A stretch of DNA of 64,000 bases from Emydura subglobosa (GCA_007922225.1 ML679966.1:52539583-52603582); one strand, 5' to 3'. Shown: positions 23,931-34,960, counted from the stretch's first letter. Numbers and translations are program-made. Notes: generated by a model from the letters alone, not told the origin.

Positions 23931-24425
23931 GAGAGTCCTGTGGCACCTTAAAGACTAACAAATTTATTTGGGCATAAGCTTTTGTGGGCAGAAATCCACT
24001 TGGTTGGATGCATACAAAGTAAAGTAAAAATAATTAAAGAGTTCATTCAAGAGTGCAGTGATTTACCCACATAGTAGCTGTGGGGGGTATTTAGTACACT
24101 GGATAAAGTACACCACATATTGTGATGAGCATGCCTAAAACACATGCATCTTTAAAGGTGTGGCATTGGGGATATTGATCATCATAGCAGTGAAGATATG
24201 TCTGCAAGTTTTGCATCTGTCGTTCTGTCAGGGTCTGGTGCAGCTTTGAGTTGATGTATTCTGGTCTGTGGGGAGCTTGCTTCTGATTATGAGTTTGGGG
24301 GATTGTCTGAAGGTCAGAGGAGAGCATTTGGAAAAGATTTATTTCAGGATTTGGTCCCCATTAAGTATGGGTTGTCGTTGTTTAATGATAGCTCAAATGT
24401 GTTCCAGTATGGGATGGTTTTGTCC
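23927..24425 (-). pseudogene. Penelope-like element 3' fragment with GIY-YIG endonuclease remnant
   Basis: Read on the minus strand, the fragment runs from about 24425 down. It includes a linker (SKLHQTLTERQMQNLQTYLHCYDDQYPQCHTFKDACVLGMLI) and then, at about 24115-24045, SQYVVYFIQCTKYPP followed in another frame by YYVGKS, equivalent to the V-x-Y-x-I-x-C...Y-V-G-x-T core of the GIY-YIG nuclease of Penelope-like retroelements. Most of the nuclease is deleted. After it comes the 3' non-coding end, with AAGCTTATGCCCAAATAAA and GTTAGTCTTTAAGGTGCC, then ACAGGACTCT. That end normally holds a hammerhead-like core, degenerate here. The element is dead. Confidence 0.65.
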
Positions 24426-24429
24426 GATG

Positions 24430-24537
24430 ACTGTAGAGGAGTTAACTCGTCACTTCACCTTGAATGATCTTTTACACGATGTGTAAATTATTTATGTTAA
24501 ACAATCTGTTCCACCTTATATTTAGGTGTAATACTTA
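24430..24537 (+). mobile_element. Penelope-like 3' non-coding fragment, head-to-head with the previous one
   Basis: On the plus strand, GAGTTAACTCGTCACTTCACC, TTGAATGATC and TTAAACAATCTGTTCCACC, then TTATATTTAGGTGT correspond to the 3' untranslated end of reptilian Penelope-like copies. It begins within a few bases of where the minus-strand copy starts, so the two pieces are in opposite orientation. This may be one insertion with an inverted 5' part, or two insertions. Confidence 0.55.
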
Positions 24538-24760
24538 GGGGCTTGTCTACACATACAGTGCTGCAGCACATCTGGAGAAGACGCTCTGTTCCAATGGGAG
24601 AGAGCTCGCCTGCTAGCATAATAAAACCACCTCCTCAAGCGGCGGTAGCTATGTCAATAGGAGAAGCTCTCGTGCCAATATAGCGCTATGCACACCGCTG
24701 CTTACGTCCATGTAACTTATGTTACTCAGGAGAGTGGTTTAGGGTGTGAATAAAGAAATA
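24538..24760 (+). mobile_element. DNA-transposon MITE fragment (GGGCTTGTCTACAC end)
   Basis: It begins AGGGGCTTGTCTACACATA and continues through CCACCTCCTCAAGCGGCGGT and AGCGCTATGCACACCGCTGC. It matches the left part of a common reptilian non-autonomous element. ACCACCTCCTCAAG is also present in the element at 30380-30674 (30490-30506). The opposite terminus is missing. Confidence 0.6.
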
Positions 24761-25845
24761 CTTTTCCACAAGCTACCCTTAATAGGAATTATTCAGATTA
24801 ATTTCCTCTTCATCAGTTGGAAAATGCACGCTAAACTGTTTAAATGCTGTTCTACTACTACTAGCTAAGCAAGCTAAAATTCCCATTATTAAAACTAAAG
24901 ACTTCTACCAGCTTTTTCATTTTGATTGTAATTTCCCTCCCCACCATTTCATCCTAAACTATGTGCTATTACTGAAGAACTAGGTCCTTTGGTGCAATAT
25001 ACTGGACCCTCCTCCCTCCCACACCAAAAAAGAAACCAAAAAAAAGTAAGCATTTGTTCTAGCAGGCAAAGGTTTCCAATGATTTATCCACCAAGATTAG
25101 GAAACATCTTTACTTATATTACTGAACAGCTGCTGTATGAATATTTTATACATCCTGGATGATTCCAATGTAGTGTGTATTTCAGTGATGTCCTAGTAAA
25201 ATGAAATATTTTAAAAAGCAGAAGTCATTAGTAATAGAAAGTTAATGAATTTTCATATTTTCCCTTCTTACAAAAATACTAATTTTCCTCATAGTGGAAA
25301 AATCCATGCTCGGAAAATTGAACAAACTGCTATTAAATTTCACACTTGCATTGTGAGTAATGGAATTCTACAGGCTATACAGCTAGATTTGTATTTAACA
25401 GTTTCAAAGTTGGAGGGAAAGAAGTCTATTCATTAGCTCACCATAGTTCCCTTTAATACCTCTGTTGGTATGAAGGATTGTTCAGGTTCTGTTCCACTTC
25501 AGGGCTTCTTGCCCTCCTTGTCACTAGTGATGAGAATCTAAGGCCCAATTGCATATTCATACAACATACTAAAGAGTAATTCAAGCATGGAGGAGTGAAA
25601 TGCAAGGAGAAAAACTTTGCTAAAAAGGAAAGCTGTTAGTCATTTCTTTCTGGTTTTTGGCATCTGAAATGCTTATGTTTCACAAATATCAGAACCAAAA
25701 CAGCTGAAGTCATAAAATTAATGTAGGAGATTAAGAAAGCAACCCAAACTGGGTTACAGAGTCCAAATGTGTCATCAGTTTATTCAGCCTGGTTTCATCT
25801 CACCAAGCATTGGTTTCACTCTCCTAGTTTAGCATGCTAACTCAT

Positions 25846-26206
25846 TATCATATAATTGTAGGGCTGGAAAGGATCTTGCGGGGTCATGTAGTCCAACTCC
25901 TTGCACTGAGACAGGACCAAGCGTACCCAGACCACCCCTGACTGGTATTTGTCTCATCTGTTCTTAAAATCTTCCAGTGCTTGGATATTCCACAACCTCT
26001 TGAAAACTTATTCCAGTACATAACTATCCTTATAGTTAGAAAAGTTTTCCTAATATCCAACCTAAATCTCTCTTGCCTTAGATTAAGATGATTACTTCTT
26101 GTCTGACCTACAGTGAACATGGAGAACAATTGCTCACTGTCCTCTTTATAACAAATTTGAAAACTTATCAGGTCTCTCCCTCAGTCTTCTTTTCTATTAA
26201 CACTGC
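25846..26206 (-). mobile_element. CR1 LINE 3' fragment, antisense, with coding tail
   Basis: The 3' end is at the left: ATCATATAATTGTAGGGCTGG, then GGTCATGTAGTCCAACTCC, is the antisense of the CR1 3' tail, including a relic of the terminal octamer repeat. The minus-strand frame at 26129-25884 encodes RFRLDIRKTFLTIRIVMYWNKFSRGCGISKHWKI, equal to the CR1 ORF2 C-terminus (LDIRK.F.....V.HWN.LP...). The rest of ORF2 is absent because of 5' truncation. Some stops and changes are present. Confidence 0.8.
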
Positions 26207-26640
26207 AAATAATAAATATAATTTACATAGTCCCATATATTTATAATGAGCTTTGTAAATAAGATACACTGTAAGATCCTTGGGGCAGAAAGCACGTCTA
26301 AGAACTCAGTTCTGTAGGATGCTGATGAGGTTTGTCCGGCAGAAGTGCTGAGGTTACCGCTTGGTAACTCATGGTCCAGAAAGGTGAAATTAATTGATGG
26401 GATGGTGCTGTAGGCTGAGTAAAACACCGTGTCCACCATGCGTCACGAAGTATCAAAAAGGCAGGTGTGAGAGTGTATTTTTTTCCTTTTTGTCAGAGCT
26501 CTCTGGCTTCTAGTTACCTCTGCTCTCATTTTCTTCTAAGATAAACTTTTAAGCTCATTCACAAATTATTCTATGGCTGACTGACAGAAAGAATAACTGA
26601 AAATCCTAAACATGGCCACTATGTGTACTGGACCAAAGGC

Positions 26641-26733
26641 TCTGCTGACATAACTATGGATATCAGTGAAGTTATGTCAGCAAAGAATTTGGACCATTGC
26701 TTGAGTTATGTCATGAAAGAATTTGGACCATTT
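26641..26733. repeat. Inverted repeat with one arm tandemly duplicated
   Basis: TCTGCTGACATAACT (26641-26655) pairs with AGTTATGTCAGCAAAGA (from 26670). The right arm plus its flank (26670-26699) is then repeated at 26704-26733 with 27 of 30 bases identical (both contain AAAGAATTTGGACCATT). It is a small palindrome followed by a local duplication with a 34-bp period. Confidence 0.7.
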
Positions 26734-28563
26734 GTGACCATATACATCTCCTGGCCACATCCTATCTCCAAGCCCCATCATGCCCCCTTTGCACCAGTGC
26801 TTATTTCAGAACAGGAACAGAGATTTACTCCCATTACTAATCATTGTGTGCACTTCTCTACAGCATGTAGATTCTTGTCTGCACAGATCAGGAGCATTAT
26901 AATTTTGGCTCACCACACTTCTTTCGACAATGCTCAGCAGCCTGCAAGATCAAGCCCCAATTTAGACAAGAATCACACACATCACAGGACACGTACAGGG
27001 AAAGTTGTGGAGGTGGTAGGAAGTATACTTTAAGAAACTTTCCTTGGCAAGGTTTTGAAGAAGAGACATGGGAAGCTATGTAAGTGAAAGAATAGTAGGA
27101 CATTAGATCTGATATTAGATCAGATAAATAATGTGGTTGAGGAGCTTGAATTTGATGCAGAAAGAGACAGGGAGCCAATGAAGAAAGTTGTGTAGGAGGA
27201 AACATGGATGGTATGGAAGAGAAATTAAGCTACAGCATTCTGGATAGAGGGAAAGAGAGACAGATCAGAATAGGGAGATAGGTCAAAATAAGGAAATTTC
27301 AGTGATTACAAAGAGGGATGAACAAAGTGTGAACAAGGAGTTAGTAGAAGAGATGGGAAGAGGGTGGATTTTGATGATAAGAGAAGATAAGAGACAAGGC
27401 TTAGTGAAAGACTGTGTGTGAGGAAAGAAGGAAAGAAAAAGTAAAAAATGACACCTGTACTGTTAGCCTGGTAGACAGAAGGGTAGTGGGGTTCCTAATA
27501 ATGAGAGAAAATGCAGTAGTCACACATTTACTCCTACACTAAAAACACATTTAATCATCCTTCAAGCACAACAACAGATCTGCAGCTTTGTTTTTTTTAT
27601 GTTATTTTCAAATTAAGAAAAAACTAGTCTTTGTTTTATTGCATGTTCAACAGCGTGTACTGAAAGAAAGTGGTTGCTAAGAATATCTTCACAGTAGACT
27701 GGAGCTGAAGAATTAGTAGCTCAGATATTTTTCCCCCCTAATGTCAAGTGAGGATTGATGTTTGCAATGGGATTTTTACACAATGACCTTCATCCCACTG
27801 GTATGAAAATGTTACTGAATAACGCTGCAATTATTTCTCCATACTTAGGGGATGTGTACCTATGAGCTTTAAAACTAAACATAAATAATTCTTGATGAGT
27901 CTTGTGGATCCTCTAGTATCTCTTTTGGTGATTCATTGTTTGTATTTGAATGCATTGTCTCATCTCTAAACTAACATGGAATTCAAAAGATAAATGTCAT
28001 CCTCTTCTTAAAGGTCAAACATCCAAGCGCAAAGAGATTGTTGTTAGAGATAGATATTGAAAAAACATTATTGCTTTATATATCACAGGCACACCTTGTA
28101 CTAACAAATCTTTGACAAATTTTGGGAATTGCCTCATATTTTGATGCAGCACTGTCGAGATGTTGTTTGACTAATATAATCAGGCAACCTAAAATTTTTG
28201 ATACACAGTATCTTGTAGTATACATTTACTTGCTGGTCTATTCAGGACACACACTGCTCATATAGACATGAGCACAATTCCTATTGAAGACAATGTTTTG
28301 CTGTAGTTTACACTATGTGCTTTTCCAGATTAATTGTGGTGTAAAATTAATATTTTTACTAAGCATTAAAAAAGGACATAAAAATAAGTGACAGTTTCTT
28401 AACATCCAGTTAGCAGCATTCAAATTGAATTAATGTGCCTAGCTATTTATTGATAGGCAGTAAAATGGTTCTCTCAGCAGTATAAAAATACTATTACTGT
28501 GTTTAAAAAAAAAAGCATTTTTAAAATATCTGGATCCAAGTTTTCACCATTTGCATGATCACT
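26734..28563. other. No gene recognised; purine-rich old repeat-like stretch at 27.1-27.5 kb
   Basis: The 27115-27520 stretch is strongly purine-biased and contains GACAGGGAGCCAATGAAGAA and CTACAGCATTCTGGATAGA, phrases reminiscent of an old vertebrate LINE-like repeat. The evidence is weak. The 136-codon plus frame at 26623-27033 shows no domain and overlaps the duplication above, so it is not called as a gene. Confidence 0.3.
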
Positions 28564-28684
28564 CAGGGTGAAGTTCACTCCTGTACATAGGGCCAGCCAT
28601 ATATCACTTTGAAGGTTCAAGGTGGGATTTAAGTGGCATAACGGTCTGTGCTGGTACTCTATAGAGTGATAGATTTCACCCTTA
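28564..28684. mobile_element. Palindromic MITE relic (AGGGTGAA ends)
   Basis: The left end CAGGGTGAAGTTCACTCC and the right end, whose reverse complement begins AGGGTGAAATCTATC, form imperfect inverted termini about 120 bp apart. Same style as the other short palindromes here. Confidence 0.5.
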
Positions 28685-29884
28685 GGTGCCATGTTTTCTC
28701 CATTTAATCCAACATGATATAGTAACTTTCTTCATAGGATCACATGCATATGAAAATGAATCTCCAAACCTCTGTCAGAATTATTCGCAGTATGCACACA
28801 CTACAGACTCTAGAGGAACTGAGAAATTGCTAAGAAAATGATTTGGTGAGTCACATTTTCTTGCACCAAATGGGAAGGCTGTGATTTACCTGTGATTCTG
28901 TCTACTCACAAATAGTTAAATGCTGGCAAGATAACTTCTCTGAGTATACCCAAAAAAACCAACCAAACAAACAAAAAACCTGTGCCTGCATGAGATACAA
29001 TTCTCCATGCCAGGATTTAATCATTATGCCACAAGACTGCTCCTCTTTAAAAATCAGGAAAACAAATGTATTACTTAGTTTAAGTGAACTTAGACAATGA
29101 TGGCGCTAAAAAGGTGTCTCCTTTGCAGCCTCGACTGGACTTTTCATTTTCCCTTTATTCAATATCACTTTCATATTTGCAGTTCGTGACTGTAGAGCCT
29201 ATGGCAACAAGAAGTAGCCCTGAACGCCTTAGTTTTCCCTCAGGAGCTTAAGCTGAGGTAGATATAGCAGTGATTTGCTTTAGAGAAAGGAGTTTCCTGA
29301 ACTTCCAAATCCATGTGAATAATGGCAGAGCACAGTTAAACTACTATTATTTACTTATACTTAGGAGACAGGGAAAAGGAAGTTAGCTTTGGGAATTAAT
29401 TCTGACCTTTTCCTGTGACATTTGCAGGTGTGAAGTGTTTTCATTAGCTAACTGAGGCAGGCTATTGGAACCTGCCTTACCATTTCTTTCAATTACTTAC
29501 TGGGTGCACACATGCACACACTCACAATGGTTTGGCCCAAGACCTGAAGTTCTTATTTAGGCAAAACTAATTGAAGGCAGTGGAAAATTTTCCCTGAATA
29601 AGGACATTAGGATTAAAAATATACTGCCCATCAGTGTTCTATTAAAAAAAAAAATCCAAAATCTAAAACCATGGGCATTATGCTGCCATTTACTTTGATT
29701 TTTAACACTGGTAAACATCTGTCTGAGCCTCCATTACTGTATCCCCTTCTATTACTAGAGGGGAAACTAATAATGATTTCTATAATTGGTTACCTAACAC
29801 TTTCCATTAAAAAGGATTCTTGCAAATATATTTTTAGAAGCTATAACACCTCCTTTGTTGCATATGCACTATGGTAAACTCTCT
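28685..29884. other. AT-rich DNA, no gene recognised
   Basis: No domain, RNA or repeat is recognised; only short chance ORFs. Confidence 0.45.
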
Positions 29885-30045
29885 AATAACATGATCACAC
29901 GGTATTTTTTCCAAGGAACTCTGCCTCATTCAGTGCACAGGATGGATGTAAAAGGGGACAAAATTAATGTTGCTGGGCAACCATAAATCTGGCATTTCCT
30001 AACTTTCAGAAACTTGACTTTGCACCCCAAATCATTTTTGTTTAA
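29885..30045 (+). repeat. Unclassified interspersed repeat, copy A
   Basis: It contains CTGCCTCATTCAGTGCACAG and CATTTCCTAACTTTCAGAAA, then CTTGACTTTGCACCCC. The same two blocks recur at 34790-34960 (first block) and 35640-35800 (second block), in the same order and orientation. No termini or coding capacity seen; the class is unknown. Confidence 0.5.
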
Positions 30046-30376
30046 CATAGCTTTTGGATATACAATATGCAAGTATGTCGGTATTTTATGCTGCAGTTCT
30101 CACCTAGTGAATCAGCAGAAGCATGAGAGAAATATATTTCAGTCTTCAGCTCTAATCACTGGACTCTGGGTTTTAGTTATTTCTTGTGTGTTTCAGGTTT
30201 GCATAACGGAACATGCACTTGATGGGATGTGTGAAGTCCTGGGGTGCAATCCAGACCAGGGAGAGGTTATGTCACTACCTGCCATAACTTTGGGTACCTC
30301 ACAACGTTTTGCTTTTGTAGCTCCTAATCTGGGCCACTCACAAACAGCCTAACAGCATGCAGGTCTGTGTGCACCC

Positions 30377-30677
30377 TGAGGCTATGTCTACAGTGACGGC
30401 GGCAAAGTCGCTGCCGTCAGATCGACTTATCTGGATCGACTGAGCAATCAATGTAGACCTGCTCAATCAATCAGGAAGTCAGCACTAGTAAACCACCTCC
30501 TCAAGTGGTGTAGCACTGCATTGATGGGACCACAGTTCCTGTCAGCACAGTGCAGTGAAGACATCGTGCAGAACAGAAGTACAGCAGTCAACGGGAGTTA
30601 TGCAAGCTACTCTGCATAGCTGGCGTAACTCCTGTTGACTGCCGCCGAATCACCTGGTAAGTGTAGACTGGGCCTGA
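30377..30677. mobile_element. Harbinger-like MITE with TGA target duplication
   Basis: The element proper is 30380-30674 (295 bp). The left end is GGCTATGTCTACAGT and the right end reverse-complements to GGCCCAGTCTACACT. Each end is flanked by TGA (30377-30379 and 30675-30677), a 3-bp duplication as made by PIF/Harbinger transposases (preference TNA). Inside lies a second inverted repeat, CAGTCAACGGGAGTTA (30585-30600) against TAACTCCTGTTGACTG (30626-30641). No coding capacity. It could have been moved by an element such as the one at 12.6-14.7 kb, but the termini cannot be compared in full. Confidence 0.75.
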
Positions 30678-31206
30678 GGTTCTGTGTATAGCTGCAGCCC
30701 TGGTCCAGCAGCGCTGACCCCAGCAGCCTGTCAATAACACTCTAGTCACACTCTGGCTTCCACCAGCCTTGGTTACTATTTTCAGGGTGTCTCCAACACA
30801 CTCCAAGTCCCAAATTTTTCCAGTAACATGTGTTCTGTGCTGTCCAGCTCTCTCTTGGACAGTTCAGATATAAAAGGTCCTTTGCCCTGGTACAGGGTCT
30901 ATATTTAACAATTTGCTACTTTAACTAGAGTTAAACACAATCCTAGATTAGTTTGGATTAAAAATAAAACAATTTTGAACTATAAAGAGAGAGATATTAA
31001 GTGAGTAAAGTATAAAGGTATTAAAGTCAGAAATGGTTAAAAGAGAAATAAAGATAAAACACTTTCTAGTAGCTAAAACTTAAACTAGACTTGGTTCAAG
31101 ATAAAATCTTTACCACATGTTCCCAGAAACATGGCTGACCAAATTCTCAGGTCATGATTTTCCCCCAAGTCAAAGGGCTGGTTCCTTTGTCTTCTTAGGT
31201 GAGGGT
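30678..31206. other. No gene recognised
   Basis: AT-rich DNA with a less AT-rich stretch at 30.68-30.9 kb. No domain or structure is recognised. Confidence 0.4.

Positions 31207-31242
<36 letters not shown>
31207..31242 (+). repeat. (GA)n microsatellite
   Basis: About 36 bp of GA repeats. The frame through it (Arg-Glu repeats) is an artefact. Confidence 0.9.
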
Positions 31243-31248
<6 letters not shown>

Positions 31249-32294
31249 ACCTGGGTGTTTTTGTCTGTCATTTTTATGGTCTAGTCACTCTTTGAAATGC
31301 ATTTTTTTGAGGCTAACTGTAGGTAAAGTTCAGTCCAGTTGTGAGGATGGAGACATGGAGTCTCATGGTGAAAGTGTTTCCATGATGTTGTTTGCTACAG
31401 TGCAGATAGATCAGTTCCTGCCTCGCTTTGTTGCCCAAAAATGTCCACTTGCCAGATGATTGCTAATCAACTTTGATAACACCTGGCTAAGGCATGAGCT
31501 TGTCCTTTGTCTTTGAGAAACCAATTTACCTCCTCCCCAGACTTGTCTGGTAAACACATTTTAGTCATATTTTCAGCTTATGTTCACAACTCTTAAAATG
31601 CTTTTTGTACATACCTTACACAAGAATATTGAAGATCAGTGAGTTATTCATTTTTAAAGGATACCTCTGAAAGCATATTTTGCACAAAGATTATTACAAT
31701 AATGTGTAGGCTGTGAATACAGGGAATGCTTTCTGTCACAGAATGTTGCATGAGTATGAAAATAAACGAGTACTTACTTGGGGGGGTCTTAATTCTACAT
31801 TAGGATCTTGGAAAATTGAGAGGTGTTTCTAGGAATTCATTTTCACATTTTGCTCTGAAAGGTGCAACATTGATAAGAACCAGTTGGGAACCAGAAGACA
31901 AAGTTGCTTCCTTCAATGTGAAATAAGCCTTTATAGCTCACCAACCTAAGAAGAATAGAAATTTAAGAAGGAGAAAACATTTTAGGTCATCTAATCCATT
32001 TTCTTGACAACACAAATGATATGTAATAATGGTGTAATATTAAGTACAGAAAAATGTAGCTAGAATATCCAGAAAATATTCCTAATATTTTTAGGAACTG
32101 AATCCCTACAGTTTAGCAAGGATTAAATCAATATAGTTTTATGGCAATTATTCCAGCCTTTAACAGAGAATTATAACCATCTATATTTTTATGAAATATT
32201 CTATATAATTTTATAGAACAAATTAATCTCTATTAACTTCTAGAGAAGGGTCCAAAAACTTATAGAAAAATTACCTTTTTCTATTTAATTCTAA
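31243..32294. other. AT-rich DNA, no gene recognised
   Basis: A short phrase near 31985-32020 (TTAGGTCATCTAATCCATTT) resembles a very old antisense CR1 tail, but nothing further can be aligned by eye. Confidence 0.4.
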
Positions 32295-32415
32295 AAGCGT
32301 TAGATCTTAGACTGTATAATAGCCTCCCAAGTAGTAGTGGAAGCTGCTAAGTATTGTTTAATTTGAAACTGAACTTGATAAGGAACTACTCTGTGTACCA
32401 TACTCCTAGGCACGC
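32295..32415 (+). mobile_element. CR1-type LINE 3'-end fragment
   Basis: TTAGACTGTATAATAGCCTCC, then CAAGTAGTAGTGGAAGC and GAAACTGAACTTGATAAGG correspond to the end of a CR1-like ORF2 (W-N-S-L-P...V-E...F-K-x-K-L-D). Frame and several codons are degraded. Only this tail remains. Confidence 0.55.
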
Positions 32416-32811
32416 CCACTTTTTGCATCCTACACAGTTCCTCTCAATCCACAGTATTTACACGCTGCAAATGCATGCACACAGTTATTAGATCCCGTTT
32501 AGTCATTGTCTTGGCAAGCTATATAGATATATCTCTTCACTTTTAATATGAAACAGATATAGGTGAGGTTCAGGGAACCCCAGTAAGCAAGCTCTGTAAC
32601 TCTTGACAGAGTATCTTAGTGTGAAGATGACAAAGGAAGGAGAGAGGAGAAATTAAGGCAGGTTGGCAGTAAGCCAGCAACTAAATGATGCCAGTTATCT
32701 TCTTGAACTCTCTGCAATAAAAATGTCAAAAACAGCAAAATTTTGATGCAAGGCCGTATATCCTGATTCAAAGGGAAAGAGAGAGAGCTTGATTGAATCA
32801 ATCTAAGTTTC

Positions 32812-32836
32812 AAATAAATAAATAAATAAATAAATA
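32812..32836 (+). repeat. (AAAT)n microsatellite
   Basis: About six AAAT units. A second short AAAT run lies at 38346-38365. Confidence 0.85.
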
Positions 32837-33289
32837 AGAGTTCAGCATTTACCAGATAGAGCCCACAAAAACCCATCTAGTGCTGAGGCTTTTGGCTGGC
32901 TTAATTGCCCTAACATTTTTAAATGAACTGATTTGAAGAAGGAATTGCTGACCATGGAAGACTGCAATAAAAAGAAACAAAAAAATAAAAAAATGTCATG
33001 TCATTGAGAGCGGTGCAGTATTTTGTGACTCTGACCTAGGTAAAGCAAATTAAATAGGAGATTATTCTGTTTTGAAAAGAATTAAGTGGAATCCATTTTA
33101 TGATTTCACTATGTGCCTGATTCACTGAAATCAGAGGGAGTCTTCCCATTTAGAAAAGAGTCAAAGACACAAAGTCATAGCTGTTTTGCACTAATTGCTG
33201 TCTGATATCAGTTATTATGGAGGGTGGTGTAAGCACTGCCTATTAAGGTTGACTGGTAAGTCTCGTTATAAGTCTCTGTTTTTAGTTTA

Positions 33290-34590
33290 TTGTAATTTTG
33301 CAAAAATTTAACTGTTTGGGCTGAAACTTTTCATGCTGGGTATCTGAATTAGGCTGTTGGTTTGGTTTTTTTTAAATTATTTTTTAAAAGGGGGTTGGGA
33401 AGGGTGTTTCAGCCAAAAGAGTTCAGCTATTTTGGAGAACAAGCAAAAAATACATTGTTTTGCGCATGTTAAAAAATTCTGGTGACCTTTTATTTGAAAA
33501 GCTCTGGGACTCCCATGCTTTTGAGATGTAGAATTTTGGTCAGGAATGTCAGGGGATGTGCCTTTTGCTGTTCCAATGAAAAATCTACCCAAATTTGGCC
33601 AAGTTATAAACCATTGAAAAAATCCCAGTTTTTGCAGCTAAACTCCCTGAAGATTCTGTCCTCAGTGAGCCTACTGTTAAGCAAAACTTTCAAAGCCCTG
33701 AGTAGGTGGCTGCAGCTGGGTCCAGGTACAGTCACTGGATCTGAGGGAAGGGAGCCTACGTCTCCTGAGCTTTCAAGGACACCACTGCTGGCCCAGGAAG
33801 CTTGGAGAATGAGCTACCTAATTTGAATGTAAGAGGGACAAGGTCCAGGCCTCGGGGGAGGTGGCTGGGGACAGTAGACAGGGACAAGGAGCTGGGGTGG
33901 GAGGAAGAAGAAGAAATTGGAACTAGTGGGGTAGAGGAAGCTGTGGAGAGGAGACTGGGATTTGATGGATAAGGAGATGGTAGAGGGGAAGTGTGACTGA
34001 CTGGGCAAGGAGATTAGTACTGACAAGCAATGGGATGGGAGAATGAGGGTGAGGGAGGATGGGTCACAAATCTAATACAAAGCCAGATTGTTGGGAGAGC
34101 ACTGTCACTGGTTGGTCAAAGAGACTGGGGAAAGCAGCTGGAAGTAGGGGAAACGAGAACACAGATTGAATGAGGTAGCCAATAGGGACAGGGAACATGG
34201 AGGAGATGGGGGTATCTATTGGAAGCCAGGGTTGGGGGAGACAAATCAAATGAGGAGTCAGAAAGGGAGGAACTAGGACTTCCTTTGCAAGGATACTGGC
34301 ACTAGTGTGAAGAATGGAAGCTGGAAGTAGATAGGAGAGGAGGAGGAGAAGAAACAGACTGGGACAAGGACAATTGGAGGGAATGGGGCAGGAGGGGTAA
34401 AGCTTGGAAGGGATAGGTAGAAGAGTATGTGTCCATTACATCACACTCCCCTCCAAAGGGTGGAATGGAACCTGAGAATCCTGAGTCTCTCCATGCCTCT
34501 GCTCTCAGCAAATACCTGTGAAACCTACTAGCAAAATGTATGTCCCATCTCCCTCTACTACTGGTCCACACAGTGGCTGTCACAGGGATG
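33290..34590 (+). repeat. Long unclassified interspersed element with purine-rich body
   Basis: The left part (33290-33700) carries GTTTGGGCTGAAACTTTTC and other phrases similar in style to 19.1 kb. From 33810 to about 34440 the plus strand is strongly purine-rich, with degenerate units such as GGGACAAGG, GGAGATTGG-like and GACTGGGACAAGG repeated irregularly. It ends in ordinary mixed sequence near 34590. The frames on the minus strand (61-93 codons, rich in Ser, Pro and Leu) are products of this bias. It looks like one multicopy element, but termini and class are not resolved. Confidence 0.4.
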
Positions 34591-34789
34591 ACAACCCACC
34601 ACTGCTATTCGTTTGTCTGTTAACTTAAATGACAGAGGCTGGTGTGTGAATCTAAAGGTTCCAATTCTGTAGAACATGAGCCACATGATGGGATTTTTGA
34701 TTTTTTCAGTTTGATTTTTATAAAACTAGGAAATTTCATACATTAAAAGAAAATATTAATATTCCTAAGATAAGCATTCAAATGTTAGA

Positions 34790-34960
34790 CAATGGTAGAA
34801 TTAAGGTTGCCTGTGCAAACATAATTTAGTCCCTTTGCATGTAAGCATTATGGATCCAATCATTAATGACATAATCACATATTTGTTTCCACAGGATCCT
34901 GCCTCATTCAATGCATAGGATAGACACTGTTCAGGGAATGAATCAAGGCTGCACAGTGAA
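34790..34960 (+). repeat. Unclassified interspersed repeat, copy B
   Basis: Contains ATTAAGGTTGCCTGTGCAAA and CTGCCTCATTCAATGCATAG, then GATAGAC, matching copy A at 29885 and, in the first block, copy C at 35640 (AAATTAAGGTTGCCACAGG). Confidence 0.5.

Noticed and set aside
26623..27033. 136-codon plus-strand frame
   Set aside because: It covers a palindrome and local duplication and has no recognisable protein family.
31199..31459. 86-codon frame starting MRVRERERERERER
   Set aside because: The N-terminus is a translated (GA)n microsatellite and the rest has no recognisable domain.
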